Assembly (NCBI GenBank): GCA_944381635.1
Contig: CALWLY010000006.1
Coordinates: 1 to 64,000 of the forward strand
Reading direction: 5' to 3'
DNA length: 64,000 nucleotides
Source: an uncultured Lachnospiraceae bacterium
Lineage (GTDB): Bacteria; Bacillota; Clostridia; Lachnospirales; Lachnospiraceae
Under the pieces are notes generated by a model. The model had not been told where the DNA came from. It saw only the letters and a list, made by a program, of their open reading frames with translations, and did not search any database. Positions 46,539 through 56,793 of this stretch are shown here, in pieces; the first letter of the stretch is position 1; the number at the start of each line of letters is the position of its first letter. A program made the translations under genes and the position numbers.

Positions 46539-48737
46539 TCAATCAAGATTTTCATCTCTCAATGCCTCAGCCAAATTGAGTTTTTCTATCTTTTTCCCGC
46601 CGATATAATAGGCCAAAGCTACAAATCCGAAAATAGCCAGAATAAAAACAGCAATCGGTAGAATAGGCGCTTTTTCCATAAATTCCGCAGGATCCAGATA
46701 ACTTGCTGTTATCATAAAACTTACAAACAAAATTGTCAACGGCAATGTGATAAGGACGGGACGGCCTGCAATCACAAGCGCCTCGATGCAAAAGATTTTG
46801 CGTATCCCTTTCGGCGTCATGCCAACAGACAGATATCTTGCAAATTCTCTTTTTCTGCTGCGCAAAAAGCCAAGCGTATTGGAAAACACATTGGAAATTC
46901 CTATTATGGCAAGTAAAACGCAAAAGGCTCCGATTAAAAACATATATCCCTGAATCATCTTATCATTGTCCAGTTTTTCCTGAATACGGTTTTCGATTTC
47001 CACACTGTAGTTTTCCGTCACCTCTGCGATTTCCCTCTCCAAAGCATTCAGCTGTGCTAAATTTGCATTCTCTTCTGCCATAATCCGAACCAGGGTATCT
47101 CCCTGCTCTTTTCCAAACGAATCTTGTATTTGCATCCATGTGGAAAGAGAAATAAACTGCACCAGCGAATAATTGTCATATTCTTCTCTCAAAAGCGGCG
47201 CTTCCTGTGTATATGCCAGAACAGGAAGCGATACTGTTTTGGGCTTTTCTCCTGTACTTTCCAGAGTGATCGTGCCGGATTTTTCATTCAGGAAGGGGAC
47301 AAATTCTTTGTAACGGAAATTACTGTGTATACTGTCCCAAATACGATTCAGGACAATCGTACCATCGTTGTTTCCTTCCGCGCCGATCTGGCTGCAATAC
47401 TCCAAAAAACTGTTGTCATCCATGATAATAACAGGCGCCTTTACCTTATAAAAATCATCCTCCGCGCTGACAGAACTTCCTGCCACCCTGTCAAGGCCGC
47501 CCAATGCTTCTACTTCGCCACTGATGTCTGTTTTCGCTATAAGACACTCTACATCCTGTTTCTGGTACACAACACTGCTTCGCACATTTTCCAGGTTTCT
47601 GATTTCTTCTGCCGACTCAAAGTCTTCGATCGCTGTATCCGGAACCGTCACCATCACATCCCAGGCATCCTGATACCGTTCAAAATAAGTATGCTCCGTA
47701 CTGATTCCGGAAAGGGTAAAAAAGCACAGCATCACTGTGAATCCCAGGAAGGAAAGCGTCAGAGACAAAGTGGAAGTGCGCAGAGATTTTTTCTGTGCTC
47801 TGAGTGCGTTTCCCGCAAGTTCTCCCTCCACCCCAAACAGCAGGGAAAGAAAACGGGAATTTCTTTTCTTTTTAAGAGACATCTCATCGCTGCCCCGTAC
47901 CGCCTCAAGAGGCGTCAGCTTTGCCAGTTTTGCTGCCGGAATAAGGGCTGATAAAAATACGGTCACTCCGGAAACCAGAACGGATAAGACAAAGATCAGC
48001 GGATGATATTTAAAAACAGCTTCATGCCTTCCGCTTATTCCCGATCCAAGCGAATTTGTCAGCTGTATGATTCCAAAGCAGAGCGCTGTCCCAAACAAAT
48101 TTCCCAGCAAAACCGGTATCGTACACAAAGCCCCTGCTTCCTGCAGCAGGCAGGTGCGAATCTGTCCCGGCGTGGCTCCTATACTGGAAAAAATCCCAAA
48201 CTGACGAATTCTTTCATTCATGGATACCGCAAAAGAATTGTGAATGATCAAAATCAGCGAAATCGACATGATAACCAGCAGCATCACATAAAAGGCCATT
48301 AAAAGCGGAGGATTTTTATCCTTAGGGTCATGAATCATATACCTGGACAGCAATTCTTCATGATAGGAAATCGAAGTTTCCTCTATTCCCAGTTTATCCG
48401 CAATCAGAGGCATATCCTGATAAACCGTTCTCATGTTTTGAAAATAAAAATCCACCGTGATGTTTGATTCCCCGGAAAGATCTTCCTTTATTACCACTCT
48501 TTCAACATTTGCAAAACTTTCCGTCAAAGCCAGGGTATTTTCATCGATATCCCCTGTGATCCGTCCCTGCCATCCCCCTTCTTCCAGGACTATGCTTTCG
48601 ATTTCATAGTTCCAGAAATTGTAGAAAAGGCTGTTGAGCAGCGACAAAAATAAGGCAGAGATAAAAGCCGCTGCCATAATCGAAAGACTGGAGGCCCGAT
48701 TTTTTCTGATAAAATCTGCGGAATAATTTTTCCACAT
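46539..48737 (-). CDS. FtsX-type ABC transporter permease (MacB/BceB-like)
   Basis: 732 residues. About eight to ten transmembrane helices in two FtsX domains: one helix at about 15-38, a first extracellular stretch, helices around 150-290, then the second unit with an extracellular part of about 250 residues (about 335-590) and three C-terminal helices. The segment LIPAAKLAKLTPLEAVRGSD after the first FtsX domain is typical. Works with the ATPase encoded just upstream, in lantibiotic/bacitracin-type resistance or lipoprotein/peptide export. ATG at 48737 is favoured with GGGGG eight bases before it; a GTG three codons earlier overlaps the ATPase stop. Confidence 0.88.
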   Translation of the reverse strand: MWKNYSADFIRKNRASSLSIMAAAFISALFLSLLNSLFYNFWNYEIESIVLEEGGWQGRITGDIDENTLALTESFANVERVVIKEDLSGESNITVDFYFQNMRTVYQDMPLIADKLGIEETSISYHEELLSRYMIHDPKDKNPPLLMAFYVMLLVIMSISLILIIHNSFAVSMNERIRQFGIFSSIGATPGQIRTCLLQEAGALCTIPVLLGNLFGTALCFGIIQLTNSLGSGISGRHEAVFKYHPLIFVLSVLVSGVTVFLSALIPAAKLAKLTPLEAVRGSDEMSLKKKRNSRFLSLLFGVEGELAGNALRAQKKSLRTSTLSLTLSFLGFTVMLCFFTLSGISTEHTYFERYQDAWDVMVTVPDTAIEDFESAEEIRNLENVRSSVVYQKQDVECLIAKTDISGEVEALGGLDRVAGSSVSAEDDFYKVKAPVIIMDDNSFLEYCSQIGAEGNNDGTIVLNRIWDSIHSNFRYKEFVPFLNEKSGTITLESTGEKPKTVSLPVLAYTQEAPLLREEYDNYSLVQFISLSTWMQIQDSFGKEQGDTLVRIMAEENANLAQLNALEREIAEVTENYSVEIENRIQEKLDNDKMIQGYMFLIGAFCVLLAIIGISNVFSNTLGFLRSRKREFARYLSVGMTPKGIRKIFCIEALVIAGRPVLITLPLTILFVSFMITASYLDPAEFMEKAPILPIAVFILAIFGFVALAYYIGGKKIEKLNLAEALRDENLD

Positions 48738-48742
48738 TTCTT

Positions 48743-49423
48743 TCACCCCCGTTTCCGATCGCTGACAATGCGCCCGTCTTCCATTGTCACAATGCGGTCT
48801 GCTTCCAACGCAATCTTTTCATCGTGGGTAATCAGCAATATTGTCTGCTGCAGATTACGGTTGGACAGCTTTAACATATCCACGATTTCTCTGGAATTTT
48901 TCTGATCCAGATTTCCGGTCGGTTCGTCGGCCAGCAGAAGCGCCGGCCGGTAAATCAAAGCCCTGGCAATCGCAGCCCGCTGCTGCTGACCACCTGAAAG
49001 CTGATTCGGCAAAAAATCCAGTTTATCAGCAATACCCAAAGCGTTTACCACCCGTTCAAAATATTCCTGGTTGATTTTTCTTTTGTCCAGCAAAAGAGGC
49101 ATCAAAATATTTTTTCGAACCGTAAGCGTAGGAATCAGATTATAAAACTGGTACACCAACCCTACTTTTCTGCGCCTGAAAATAGCCGCCTGTGTCCGGT
49201 TCAGCGTGGAAATATCCGTCCCCTCTACCAAAACCTTTCCTTCCGTCGGTTTATCCACACTTCCTAAAATATGCAGCAACGTAGATTTTCCTGAACCGGA
49301 TGCTCCCACGATTGCGACAAATTCTCCTTTGTTTACCGAAAAGTCAATTCCGTCCAATGCCTTTACCTGATTTTGTCCGGAACCATATATTTTTCGAACG
49401 CCCTCACATTTTAATATTTCCAT
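48743..49423 (-). CDS. ABC transporter ATP-binding protein (MacB/LolD-like)
   Basis: 226 residues. Walker A AIVGASGSGKSTLLHILGS, signature [16 protein letters not shown], Walker B ALLLADEPTGNLD, switch His in LLITHDEKIALEADRI. The ADEPTGNLD form marks the MacB/FtsE/BceA group that drives FtsX-type permeases by mechanotransmission. Start behind AAGGAG; 13 upstream codons have no ribosome binding site. Order in the operon: response regulator, kinase, ATPase, permease. Confidence 0.94.
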   Translation of the reverse strand: MEILKCEGVRKIYGSGQNQVKALDGIDFSVNKGEFVAIVGASGSGKSTLLHILGSVDKPTEGKVLVEGTDISTLNRTQAAIFRRRKVGLVYQFYNLIPTLTVRKNILMPLLLDKRKINQEYFERVVNALGIADKLDFLPNQLSGGQQQRAAIARALIYRPALLLADEPTGNLDQKNSREIVDMLKLSNRNLQQTILLITHDEKIALEADRIVTMEDGRIVSDRKRG

Positions 49424-49486
49424 CACACTCTCTCCTTTCCATTCCAAAATCCTATATGTCATAGGATAACAGAGAAAAGTGACATC

Positions 49487-50674
49487 TCAGTGACTGTAAA
49501 ATCTTATTTCAAAACAGGCGCCGCCTTCCGGCAGATTTCGGGCTGTAATATTGCCATTCTGCAGTTCAATCACAGAGCGCGCCAGCGATAAACCGATTCC
49601 CATTCCGTTGCCCACAGTCCTTTTTCCCCGGTAAAACCGTTCAAAAAGGCGGGGGATATCCTCCGGGTCAAAGCCTTCTCCTTCATCCCATATCCGAACC
49701 TGTCTATAGAGCGGATTGCAGAAATAATCGCAGAATATCGTGCCTCCCCGGGGAGAATGTTCCATACAGTTTTTGATCAGATTTATAAAAGCCTGCATAG
49801 TCCATTCCAGATCTCCTGTTATCTCTGCGCACCCCTGATAGGGAATGTATACTTCTACTTTTTTATCAGCAAGCAACTCGCTCAAATTTTCTGCTGCCAG
49901 ATTCAGCGCTGTGTAAAGATCCACACTGCTGTGCTCTAATTGGAGCGTACCCGTATCAATCTTTGAGAGAGTAAGCAGCGCTTCCTCCAGGCAATTCAGC
50001 CGCTCCAACGGCTTTCGAATCTGTTCCCCATATCCATTGGGAACCGTTTTTTCCATCAGCTGCAAAGAAAGAAAAGCTGCTGTAATCGGCGTTTTAAGCT
50101 GATGGGCAATATTGGCCAGATTCTTTGCAAAATTATTCTTTGCCTTTACAGCCGCTTCTTTCGTCCGAAAAAGTTCCGTCACTGTTTTATACATTTCATC
50201 CTGCAGGCGGGAAAATTCATCCTCCTTTTTTTGAAGAATAAGTCCCTCTGTTCCAAGGTTGATCTGCTCTAAATAATCTGTCAGTTCCTCTATCCTCTTT
50301 TGGCTGCGTCTTCGTGTATATCCGGCAGATGCTGTAAAACAGCCTGCGATCAGGAAAAACAGCGCTATGGATACAACCGGAAATTCCCATCCCAGTCCTT
50401 GACAAAAATCCTCTCTTCTATAACCATACTGCTCCAAAAATGCGTTCCCGCCTATTTGTTGACTGGTATAGTCATTGTACTTTTTCAAAGCAGAAAGCAC
50501 CTGTTCTTCCGCATCAGGATTTCCCTGTAAAAGGGTTTCACAAAAAGCCGAAACGTTTTCATAGGCAGCCTGACGATAGTTGTTCATCCAGAAAACAGAT
50601 GCAAAAGCCACACCAAAAAAGCAGACGATCACCGGAAGGAAAAAAACTGCTATTCGCTTTACCTGTTCCATCAT
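49487..50674 (-). CDS. Sensor histidine kinase
   Basis: 395 residues. Transmembrane helices at about 8-29 and 98-117 enclose an extracellular sensor of about 68 residues. HAMP-like linker and dimerisation helix with the phospho-acceptor His191 in NIAHQLKTPITAAF, then the ATPase domain: N box NLIKNCMEHSPRGG, G1 WDEGEGFDPEDIPRLFERFY, G2 GNGMGIGLSLARSV. The external sensor separates it from BceS-type kinases, which have almost none. The start is the ATG overlapping the regulator's stop (ATGA); the next ATG at 50671 has better spacing to AGGAGG and may be used instead. Confidence 0.93.
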   Translation of the reverse strand: MMEQVKRIAVFFLPVIVCFFGVAFASVFWMNNYRQAAYENVSAFCETLLQGNPDAEEQVLSALKKYNDYTSQQIGGNAFLEQYGYRREDFCQGLGWEFPVVSIALFFLIAGCFTASAGYTRRRSQKRIEELTDYLEQINLGTEGLILQKKEDEFSRLQDEMYKTVTELFRTKEAAVKAKNNFAKNLANIAHQLKTPITAAFLSLQLMEKTVPNGYGEQIRKPLERLNCLEEALLTLSKIDTGTLQLEHSSVDLYTALNLAAENLSELLADKKVEVYIPYQGCAEITGDLEWTMQAFINLIKNCMEHSPRGGTIFCDYFCNPLYRQVRIWDEGEGFDPEDIPRLFERFYRGKRTVGNGMGIGLSLARSVIELQNGNITARNLPEGGACFEIRFYSH

Positions 50675-51342
50675 ACGTCCTCCTCCATTCGATAGCCAAA
50701 GCTGCGGATCGTTTTCAGGCAGGAAGGATTGTGCAGCTTTTCCCGCAGCCGCTTCATAGTAACAGTCAGTGTGTTGTCATTTACAAAGTTTCCATTGCTG
50801 TCCCATATCTGCTCCAATAATTGTTTTCTGGTCACCGTTCTCCCTTTATTTTCCATCAGCAGCAAGAGAAGCTGATATTCCGGCTGGCTTAATACTACCT
50901 CTTCCTGATTGCAGAAAACTGCCATTTTTTCTTTATCCAATAACAGTTCACCGCAAAACAGGCAGTTATCCTCTTTCTGACCGGCTCTGCGAAGCAATGC
51001 GAGAATCCGGGAATAAAGCACATCCAGTACAAACGGCTTTACCACATAGTCGTCCGCGCCGCTTTGAAAACCGGACACAATATCCCGGGAATCCCCCCGA
51101 ACCGTCAACATAATAATCGGTAGATAACTCCAGCGGACACGAATCCACTGACACAGTTGTTTCCCCTCTCCATCCGGCATATTCCAGTCCAGCAAAACAA
51201 TGTCCGGCGTATGCTTCTTCAACGCCTGACGAAGGCTTTCCATCGTTGTGAAAATCATCACTCTGCATTCCTTCTGCTCCAGATACTCCTTTACAGCCTG
51301 AATAATATTTTCATCATCCTCCATGTAATACACGTCAATCAT
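50671..51342 (-). CDS. OmpR-family response regulator
   Basis: 223 residues. Receiver domain with phospho-acceptor Asp52 in DIVLLDWNMPDGEG, acidic pair MEDDEN, and switch Lys in YVVKPFVLDVL. C-terminal winged helix (about 125-220: VVLSQPEYQLLLLLMENKGR; DNTLTVTMKRLREKL). Start at the ATG behind GGGAGGGC; in-frame codons upstream form an untranslated leader. It overlaps the kinase gene by four bases and very likely controls the ABC exporter in the same operon. Confidence 0.93.
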   Translation of the reverse strand: MIDVYYMEDDENIIQAVKEYLEQKECRVMIFTTMESLRQALKKHTPDIVLLDWNMPDGEGKQLCQWIRVRWSYLPIIMLTVRGDSRDIVSGFQSGADDYVVKPFVLDVLYSRILALLRRAGQKEDNCLFCGELLLDKEKMAVFCNQEEVVLSQPEYQLLLLLMENKGRTVTRKQLLEQIWDSNGNFVNDNTLTVTMKRLREKLHNPSCLKTIRSFGYRMEEDV

Positions 51343-51458
51343 TTTGCCCTCCCTGTACACCTGCAGGTCTTTGTGGAAAGAAAGAACTCTGCAGAGATGG
51401 TCATTTTCTTCATCCATTCCATCCTGCATGCATACGTTTTCTCTGTTTTGGCAATGCA

Positions 51459-51479
51459 GGTATACAGCCAGTATACACC
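51459..51479. promoter_or_regulatory. Palindrome overlapping the -10 box of the two-component operon
   Basis: GGTATAC (51459-51465) and GTATACACC (51471-51479) form an imperfect inverted repeat that covers the -10 region. A likely binding site for the operon's own regulator or a repressor, by position only. Confidence 0.4.
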
Positions 51480-51499
51480 AACGCAGTCTGTCACTGCAA
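51470..51499 (-). promoter_or_regulatory. sigma-A promoter of the regulator-kinase-ABC operon
   Basis: Minus strand TTGCAG (51494-51499), 18 bases, TATACT (51470-51475), about 120 bases before the regulator ATG. Confidence 0.65.
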
Positions 51500-51517
51500 A
51501 ACTATTTCCGGCATTGT

Positions 51518-53386
51518 TTACATCTCTCCCAGAAAGCGGGAAGGAAACCCGGGATTTTCACCGGTGCCTTTAACCCATGTGAGAATCAGCTTCTCTTTCG
51601 CCCGCGTCATCCCCACATAAAACATGCGGCGTTCTTCCTCCAGCTGCGGACCGGACAGACTTTTTCTGTGAGGCGTTTTTCCTTCGTTGCAGTCAGGCAG
51701 AAAGACAACCGGGAATTCCAGTCCCTTGGAGGCGTGCATCGTGAGAAGCTGAACTTTTCCCTCTTTTTCCTTTTCATTGTCTCCCGCAATCAAAAGCTTT
51801 TCTTCAAATTCTTCTATATATTCCTTCAGGTCTTCTACAGAGGAAAACCTTCGGACCGTATTCTGAAAATAATCCGCAGCCTGCAGCCATTCCGAAACTT
51901 CTGCCCGTTTATGCACTGCCTCTTTTTTCATCCACGCTTCATATCCGATACCTTTTCTGATATAGTTGACTGCCGCATATAAATCCATATTGACTATCAT
52001 AGTCAAGTCTTTTTGGAGTCTGTCCAGGACAGGAATCATATAAGGTCTGTCCCTGTAAAAGCGCTGCAGTTCAGGAATGGACACCATGTCGCTGTTCAAA
52101 GCATTTCTGGCAATGTAGCGCACGGGACGGTTCATAATGCGAAGGAACGTTTTTCTGCTCCGGTTTTCCAGAGCAAACTCCAGATAAGCGAGAAGATCCT
52201 GGCATACCGGATGACCATAGATACTTTTCAGCCTTTCTCTCATAAAAAAAGGAATACCCTCCTGCGTCAGTTTTTCTGCCAGCATAGATGCATCGCTGTT
52301 TGTACGGTATATAATCGCTATTTCTTCCGGTTTCCAGATTTGAGAAGTAACCTTTTGCCTCTCCTCTGATGCAGATAAACCGCACATTTCGGAAATTTTT
52401 CCGGCGAGAAAAGAACACTGTTTTTCTGCGGTTTCAAAGGGATAGATAAAAAAACTTTTCCCCTCCCCCTCTTCTCTTCCCGGTTCTATTTTCTTTGCAA
52501 ACCTCTCTTTATTTTTCCCGATCAGAAGTCCGGCTTTTTCTAAAATCTCCGGGCGACTGCGGAAGTTTTGTGAAAGACAGACTTTCTTCGCCTCAGGGTA
52601 ATCCCTTTCAAATCCAAGCATGAGGGAGGGACTGGCGCCGCGAAAAGAATAGATGGACTGATCGTCGTCTCCCACCACAAACAGATTATTTTCCGGTTCT
52701 GCCAGCATACGCACTACCTGATACTGCATGGGATTGATGTCCTGAAATTCATCCACCAGAATATAGCGAAATTGATCCTGCCATTTCCTCAGAATATCTG
52801 CCCTTTTTCTAAAAAGCCCCAGACAATCTGCCACCATGTCATCGAAATCCAGCAATCTGCTCTTCTTCAGCATTTCCTGATAACGATCGTAGATCCTGGC
52901 AAAATCCTTTGGTTCAAACCAGGCACTTTTATAATTTTCCGCCTTCATTCCGCTGTTTTTCAGATAACTGATTTCAGACAAAATTTCCCCTTCCAATCCG
53001 TCAATCTCCGGAAGCTCAAGCGGCAGACTGTTCAGAACGGTTTGCATGTATTCTTTTTTCTTTTGCTGGGTAATAATATTTTGGAATGAATAATGATAAG
53101 TACACGATAAGATGTGATAAAAAACTGCGTGAAATGTTCCGAAATTCACCGGATAAAATTTCCCTTCACAAAGCTTTTCAAAGCGCTCCTTCATTTCCAT
53201 AGCAGCCGCTTTTGTGAAAGTAATGACCAAAATTTCTGACGGCTCTATACCGCCTTTCTCAATCAAATGCCGTATTCTTCTGGTAATCACATATGTTTTT
53301 CCGGAGCCGGGTCCTGCCAGTACAAGCATGGGTCCGGCCCCGAAACATATGGCTTCTTTTTGCGCTTTGCTGCCTGAATCAGGCAT
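51518..53386 (-). CDS. UvrD/PcrA-type DNA helicase
   Basis: 622-residue superfamily 1A helicase. Motif [17 protein letters not shown] (about 22-37), motif Ia [15 protein letters not shown], motif [18 protein letters not shown], motif [18 protein letters not shown], motif [10 protein letters not shown], motif [20 protein letters not shown], motif [21 protein letters not shown]. It is shorter than PcrA (about 740) and lacks its C-terminal extension, so it is a paralogue probably used in repair rather than the housekeeping helicase. It overlaps the end of gltX by eight bases and is probably co-transcribed with it. Confidence 0.9.
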   Translation of the reverse strand: MPDSGSKAQKEAICFGAGPMLVLAGPGSGKTYVITRRIRHLIEKGGIEPSEILVITFTKAAAMEMKERFEKLCEGKFYPVNFGTFHAVFYHILSCTYHYSFQNIITQQKKKEYMQTVLNSLPLELPEIDGLEGEILSEISYLKNSGMKAENYKSAWFEPKDFARIYDRYQEMLKKSRLLDFDDMVADCLGLFRKRADILRKWQDQFRYILVDEFQDINPMQYQVVRMLAEPENNLFVVGDDDQSIYSFRGASPSLMLGFERDYPEAKKVCLSQNFRSRPEILEKAGLLIGKNKERFAKKIEPGREEGEGKSFFIYPFETAEKQCSFLAGKISEMCGLSASEERQKVTSQIWKPEEIAIIYRTNSDASMLAEKLTQEGIPFFMRERLKSIYGHPVCQDLLAYLEFALENRSRKTFLRIMNRPVRYIARNALNSDMVSIPELQRFYRDRPYMIPVLDRLQKDLTMIVNMDLYAAVNYIRKGIGYEAWMKKEAVHKRAEVSEWLQAADYFQNTVRRFSSVEDLKEYIEEFEEKLLIAGDNEKEKEGKVQLLTMHASKGLEFPVVFLPDCNEGKTPHRKSLSGPQLEEERRMFYVGMTRAKEKLILTWVKGTGENPGFPSRFLGEM

Positions 53387-54848
53387 TCTCCAGCATTTCG
53401 ATTCCCTTCCTGATACGGGACAGGGATTCTTCCTTTCCGAGAATCTCCATGATTTCTGTGGCGCCGGCCGGAGTCATCTGTTTTCCGGAAACTGCAGTTC
53501 TCACAGGCCATAACACGTAGCCGTTTTTGCAGCCTTTCTTTTCCACATAAGCAAGGAGTGTCTGATATAAAGCGTCGTTGCTGTAATCTTCCTGTTCGGT
53601 CAGCACAGGAAGCAACTCTTTTAATACTTCCAGAGAAGATTCTGCATTTGTTTTCATCTTTTTGTGAGTATACATGGAAATGTCGTATTCCGGCAGTTCC
53701 TCGAAGAAATCAATCAGTCCTTCGATATCCGGGAATACTTCAATCCTTGTCTTTACCATCTCTGCAATCTTTTTCAGATCCAGATCTTTGGTGATAACCT
53801 TTTTCAGGTAAGGCTCTGCCATCTCATAAAAACGGTCAAAGTCCATAGCTTTGATATATTCGCCGTTCATCCATTTCAGCTTCGTGTAATCAAACACAGC
53901 CGGAGATTTGGAAATATGGTGATAGTCAAAAATCTTCACAAGCTCATCCAGTGAAAAGATTTCCTGCGTTCCTTCCGGGCTCCAGCCGAGCAAAGCTACG
54001 AAGTTTACGATAGCTTCTGTCAGGAATCCCTGGTCGATCAGGTCTTCATAAGAAGAATGTCCGCAGCGTTTGGAAAGCTTGTGATGTTCCTCGTCTGTAA
54101 TGAGAGGACAGTGAACATACACCGGAACTTCCCAGCCGAATGCCTCGTAAAGACGATTGTACTTGGGTGAGGAAGAAAGATATTCGTTTCCTCTTACCAC
54201 ATGTGTGATTCCCATCAAATGATCGTCCACTACGTTGGCAAAGTTGTAAGTGGGATATCCGTCCGATTTAATAAGGATCATATCGTCCAGTTCCGCATTG
54301 TCTACGGTAATATCTCCGTAAATTTCATCGGAAAACGTTGTGGTTCCCTCCGTAGGATTATTCTGACGGATTACATAAGGAACTCCTGCTGCCAGTTTTG
54401 CTTCCACTTCCTCTTTGGACAGATGCAGACAGTGCTTATCGTAAACATTGATTTCCTTTCCTGCCACTTCGCGGGTAAGTGTTGCCAGTCTTTCCTTATC
54501 GCAGAAGCAATAGTATGCTTCACCTTTTTCTATCAGCTTTTTGGCATATTCCAGATAAATTCCCTTTGCCTGGCGCTCGCTCTGTACATAGGGACCTACG
54601 CCTTTATCTTTATCCGGTCCTTCATCATGAACCAGTCCTGTCTTATCCAGTGTACGGTAAATGATGTCTACGGCTCCCTCCACATATCTTTCCTGATCGG
54701 TATCCTCAATACGAAGAAGGAAATCGCCTCCTTCGTGTTTCGCAATCAGATATGCGTACAGAGCTGTACGGAGATTTCCTACGTGCATGCGTCCTGTAGG
54801 GCTGGGCGCAAAACGTGTTCTGATCTTACTCACTTTTGTTTCCTCCAT
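53379..54848 (-). CDS. gltX: Glutamyl-tRNA synthetase
   Basis: 489-residue class I aminoacyl-tRNA synthetase. The HIGH-type motif is in [20 protein letters not shown], and the KMSKS motif is KLSKR ([15 protein letters not shown]). The C-terminal anticodon-binding helical domain is complete. Discriminating or not for tRNA-Gln is not decidable by eye. No T-box leader is seen before it; only 27 bases separate it from the hydrogenase gene upstream, so it may be read from that transcript. Confidence 0.96.
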   Translation of the reverse strand: MEETKVSKIRTRFAPSPTGRMHVGNLRTALYAYLIAKHEGGDFLLRIEDTDQERYVEGAVDIIYRTLDKTGLVHDEGPDKDKGVGPYVQSERQAKGIYLEYAKKLIEKGEAYYCFCDKERLATLTREVAGKEINVYDKHCLHLSKEEVEAKLAAGVPYVIRQNNPTEGTTTFSDEIYGDITVDNAELDDMILIKSDGYPTYNFANVVDDHLMGITHVVRGNEYLSSSPKYNRLYEAFGWEVPVYVHCPLITDEEHHKLSKRCGHSSYEDLIDQGFLTEAIVNFVALLGWSPEGTQEIFSLDELVKIFDYHHISKSPAVFDYTKLKWMNGEYIKAMDFDRFYEMAEPYLKKVITKDLDLKKIAEMVKTRIEVFPDIEGLIDFFEELPEYDISMYTHKKMKTNAESSLEVLKELLPVLTEQEDYSNDALYQTLLAYVEKKGCKNGYVLWPVRTAVSGKQMTPAGATEIMEILGKEESLSRIRKGIEMLENA

Positions 54849-54875
54849 TGTTTAACGCTTATATTTTATTTTCTA

Positions 54876-56372
54876 TTATTTGCTTTCTTCCATTCTCGGA
54901 ATCTTTTCAGCAGCTGCCGCTTTAAAGTTGTTCAGTTCTTTTACAGCCTGCGGAATCGCAATGTTGGTTCCCGCTCCGGCAATACAGCCTCCGGGACATG
55001 CCATACCTTCAATCAGACAGCCGTTTTTCTTTCCGGCTTTGGCAAGCATCAGTATCTTTTTACATTCTGCCAGGCTTTCCGCATGCTCAATGTTTACTTC
55101 CACATCCGGATAGTATTCGCGGATACATGCCTCAATGGCATTCGCCACACCGCCTGCTGCTGCATAGCCGCGGCCTGCGCTGGTAGCGTCTTTTACTTCA
55201 TCTTCCACTTCGATATCTTCAATCACGATTCCCTTTGCCTCGAACATGCCGACAAGTTCCTCGAATGTGATAACGAAATCCACGTCGGAACGTACGGATT
55301 TGCGGGAAGCTTCCAGCTTCTTGGAAGCACAGGGTCCTATAAACACAACAGAAGCGTTGGGATGATCCTCTTTGATCTTGCGGGCTGTAGCCACCATAGG
55401 TGTCAGCGCATTGGAGATGTTGTCAATGGTCTCCGGGAAAAACTTTTTAGCCATAGCTGACCAGGAAGGACAGCAGGATGTAAGCAGGAACGGAAGTTCT
55501 CCGGTTGCCACAGAGTGCACATAGTGCTCGGCTTCCGCCATAGCTCCCATATCCGCACCGATCGCTGTCTCATAAACATCCGCAAAGCCCAGCTGTTTTA
55601 AAGCTGCTTTGATCTTGCCGGGTGTCGCTTTCGGTCCGAACTGACCTACAAATGCAGGTGCAACCTGTGCAATAATCTCTCTGCCGGACTGAATCGCACG
55701 GATCAGCTGGAAAATCTGAGATTTATCTGCGATGGCACCGAAAGGACAGCTTACCATACACTGACCGCAGGAAACGCATTTCTCCTCGTCAATCACGGCA
55801 CGTCCCACGCTGTCGCTCTTGATGGCTCCCACACCGCAGGCAACCGCACAGGGACGTACCTGGTGAGAAATAGCATCATAAGGACATACCGCTTTACATT
55901 TACCGCAGTGAATACATTTGCTCTGGTCAATATAGGAACGGCCGTTTACCATACTGATGGCGCCGCGCGGACACACCTCATTGCACGGATGCGCCAGACA
56001 TCCCATACATTTGTTGCTCACTTCATAGCGATTTTCCGGACATGCATTGCACGCAGACGGAATAACCTGCATCAGCGGCGGCTCATAATATTTCTCATCC
56101 ACGTTGCTCTCTTCCAGTCCCTGTGTCAGATGAACCGGTTTGTTTTCCGGACGCAGGGAAAGTCCCATTGCCAGACGGATACGTTCTCTGACAATAGCTC
56201 TTTCGCGATATATACTGTCACGAAACTCTGACTTGTCTGTGTTGATAATCTCGTAAGGCAGAGCTTCAATATCATCTTTCAGATTTTCAGAATGATACGC
56301 TAAATTGGCAACCTCCTTAAATACTCGGCGGCGAATTTTGCGCACCTGTGTATCAATTCCTCTCATACTCAT
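54876..56372 (-). CDS. Monomeric [FeFe] hydrogenase (ferredoxin-type, group B-like)
   Basis: 498 residues. N-terminal cysteine-rich region (CNACPENRYEVSNKC, MGCLAHPCNEVCP) and two ferredoxin clusters (CIHCGKCKAVCP; CVSCGQCMVSCP) feed a catalytic H-cluster domain with L1 TSCCPSW, L2 IGPCASKKLEA and L3 EGMACPGGCIAGAG. L2 with GPC instead of MPC and the overall layout suggest the group B type of Clostridia rather than classic CpI. It would reduce protons with ferredoxin electrons. The start follows AGGAGGT; 25 upstream codons lie in the repeat region. Maturases HydEFG are not in the window. Confidence 0.88.
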   Translation of the reverse strand: MSMRGIDTQVRKIRRRVFKEVANLAYHSENLKDDIEALPYEIINTDKSEFRDSIYRERAIVRERIRLAMGLSLRPENKPVHLTQGLEESNVDEKYYEPPLMQVIPSACNACPENRYEVSNKCMGCLAHPCNEVCPRGAISMVNGRSYIDQSKCIHCGKCKAVCPYDAISHQVRPCAVACGVGAIKSDSVGRAVIDEEKCVSCGQCMVSCPFGAIADKSQIFQLIRAIQSGREIIAQVAPAFVGQFGPKATPGKIKAALKQLGFADVYETAIGADMGAMAEAEHYVHSVATGELPFLLTSCCPSWSAMAKKFFPETIDNISNALTPMVATARKIKEDHPNASVVFIGPCASKKLEASRKSVRSDVDFVITFEELVGMFEAKGIVIEDIEVEDEVKDATSAGRGYAAAGGVANAIEACIREYYPDVEVNIEHAESLAECKKILMLAKAGKKNGCLIEGMACPGGCIAGAGTNIAIPQAVKELNNFKAAAAEKIPRMEESK

Positions 56373-56397
56373 GAATCTAACCTCCTGGGCATAAATA

Positions 56398-56608
56398 AGT
56401 GTGCGCCATAGCGCACACTTGCGCTGAGCGCGGTTGCCGTCAGGCAACTATTTTCCTTGCGTGCGAATGCGCATCCACAGCGGAGCGGCTTTTTTATGCG
56501 ATAGGGAATGAAGTTTCCTATCGTATAAAAAGTGTGCGCCACAGCGCACACTTGCGCTGAGCGCGGTTGCCGTCAGGCAACTATTTTCCTTACGCGCGAA
56601 ATGCGATC
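56398..56608 (-). repeat. Dispersed hairpin repeat, copy C with tandemly duplicated tail
   Basis: Minus orientation: core TGCGCATCCACAGCGGAGCG at 56468-56487, hairpin ATGCGATAGG/CCTATCGTAT (about 56496-56526) and a GC-rich tail containing GTGTGCGCC/GCGCACAC. The tail is present twice, at 56398-56475 and 56531-56608 (offset 133 bases), nearly identical. With the next hairpins this fills the 421-base gap between hydrogenase and lysW. Confidence 0.75.
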
Positions 56609-56612
56609 TCCC

Positions 56613-56680
56613 GGATTTTTTATTTCACAGAAAAAACTTTTACTAAAAATGAAAGCTTTTGCCTGTGAAATAAAAAATCC
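56613..56680. repeat. Perfect 18-bp long hairpin
   Basis: GGATTTTTTATTTCACAG (56613-56630) and its exact complement (56663-56680) enclose 32 bases. AT-rich and non-coding. Confidence 0.6.
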
Positions 56681-56721
56681 TCGTTCGTCTATCTATCCTA
56701 TTCTTACACAAACGAACGAGG
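56673..56721 (-). terminator. Intrinsic terminator of the LysW-like gene
   Basis: CCTCGTTCGT (56679-56688) pairs with ACGAACGAGG (56712-56721); on the minus strand the stem is followed by ATTTTTTATTT. Confidence 0.8.
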
Positions 56722-56793
56722 AAATCAAGTTCTTTCCACTATTTTGTTATTTTTTTGTCAGAGTCCCGGAAAGCCTTCTGTACCCGCTTTTTA

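Noticed and set aside
54201..55460. 419-codon plus-strand frame antisense to gltX and the hydrogenase gene
   Set aside because: Spans two well-supported genes, rich in Phe/Cys/His as typical of antisense frames, no start signals.
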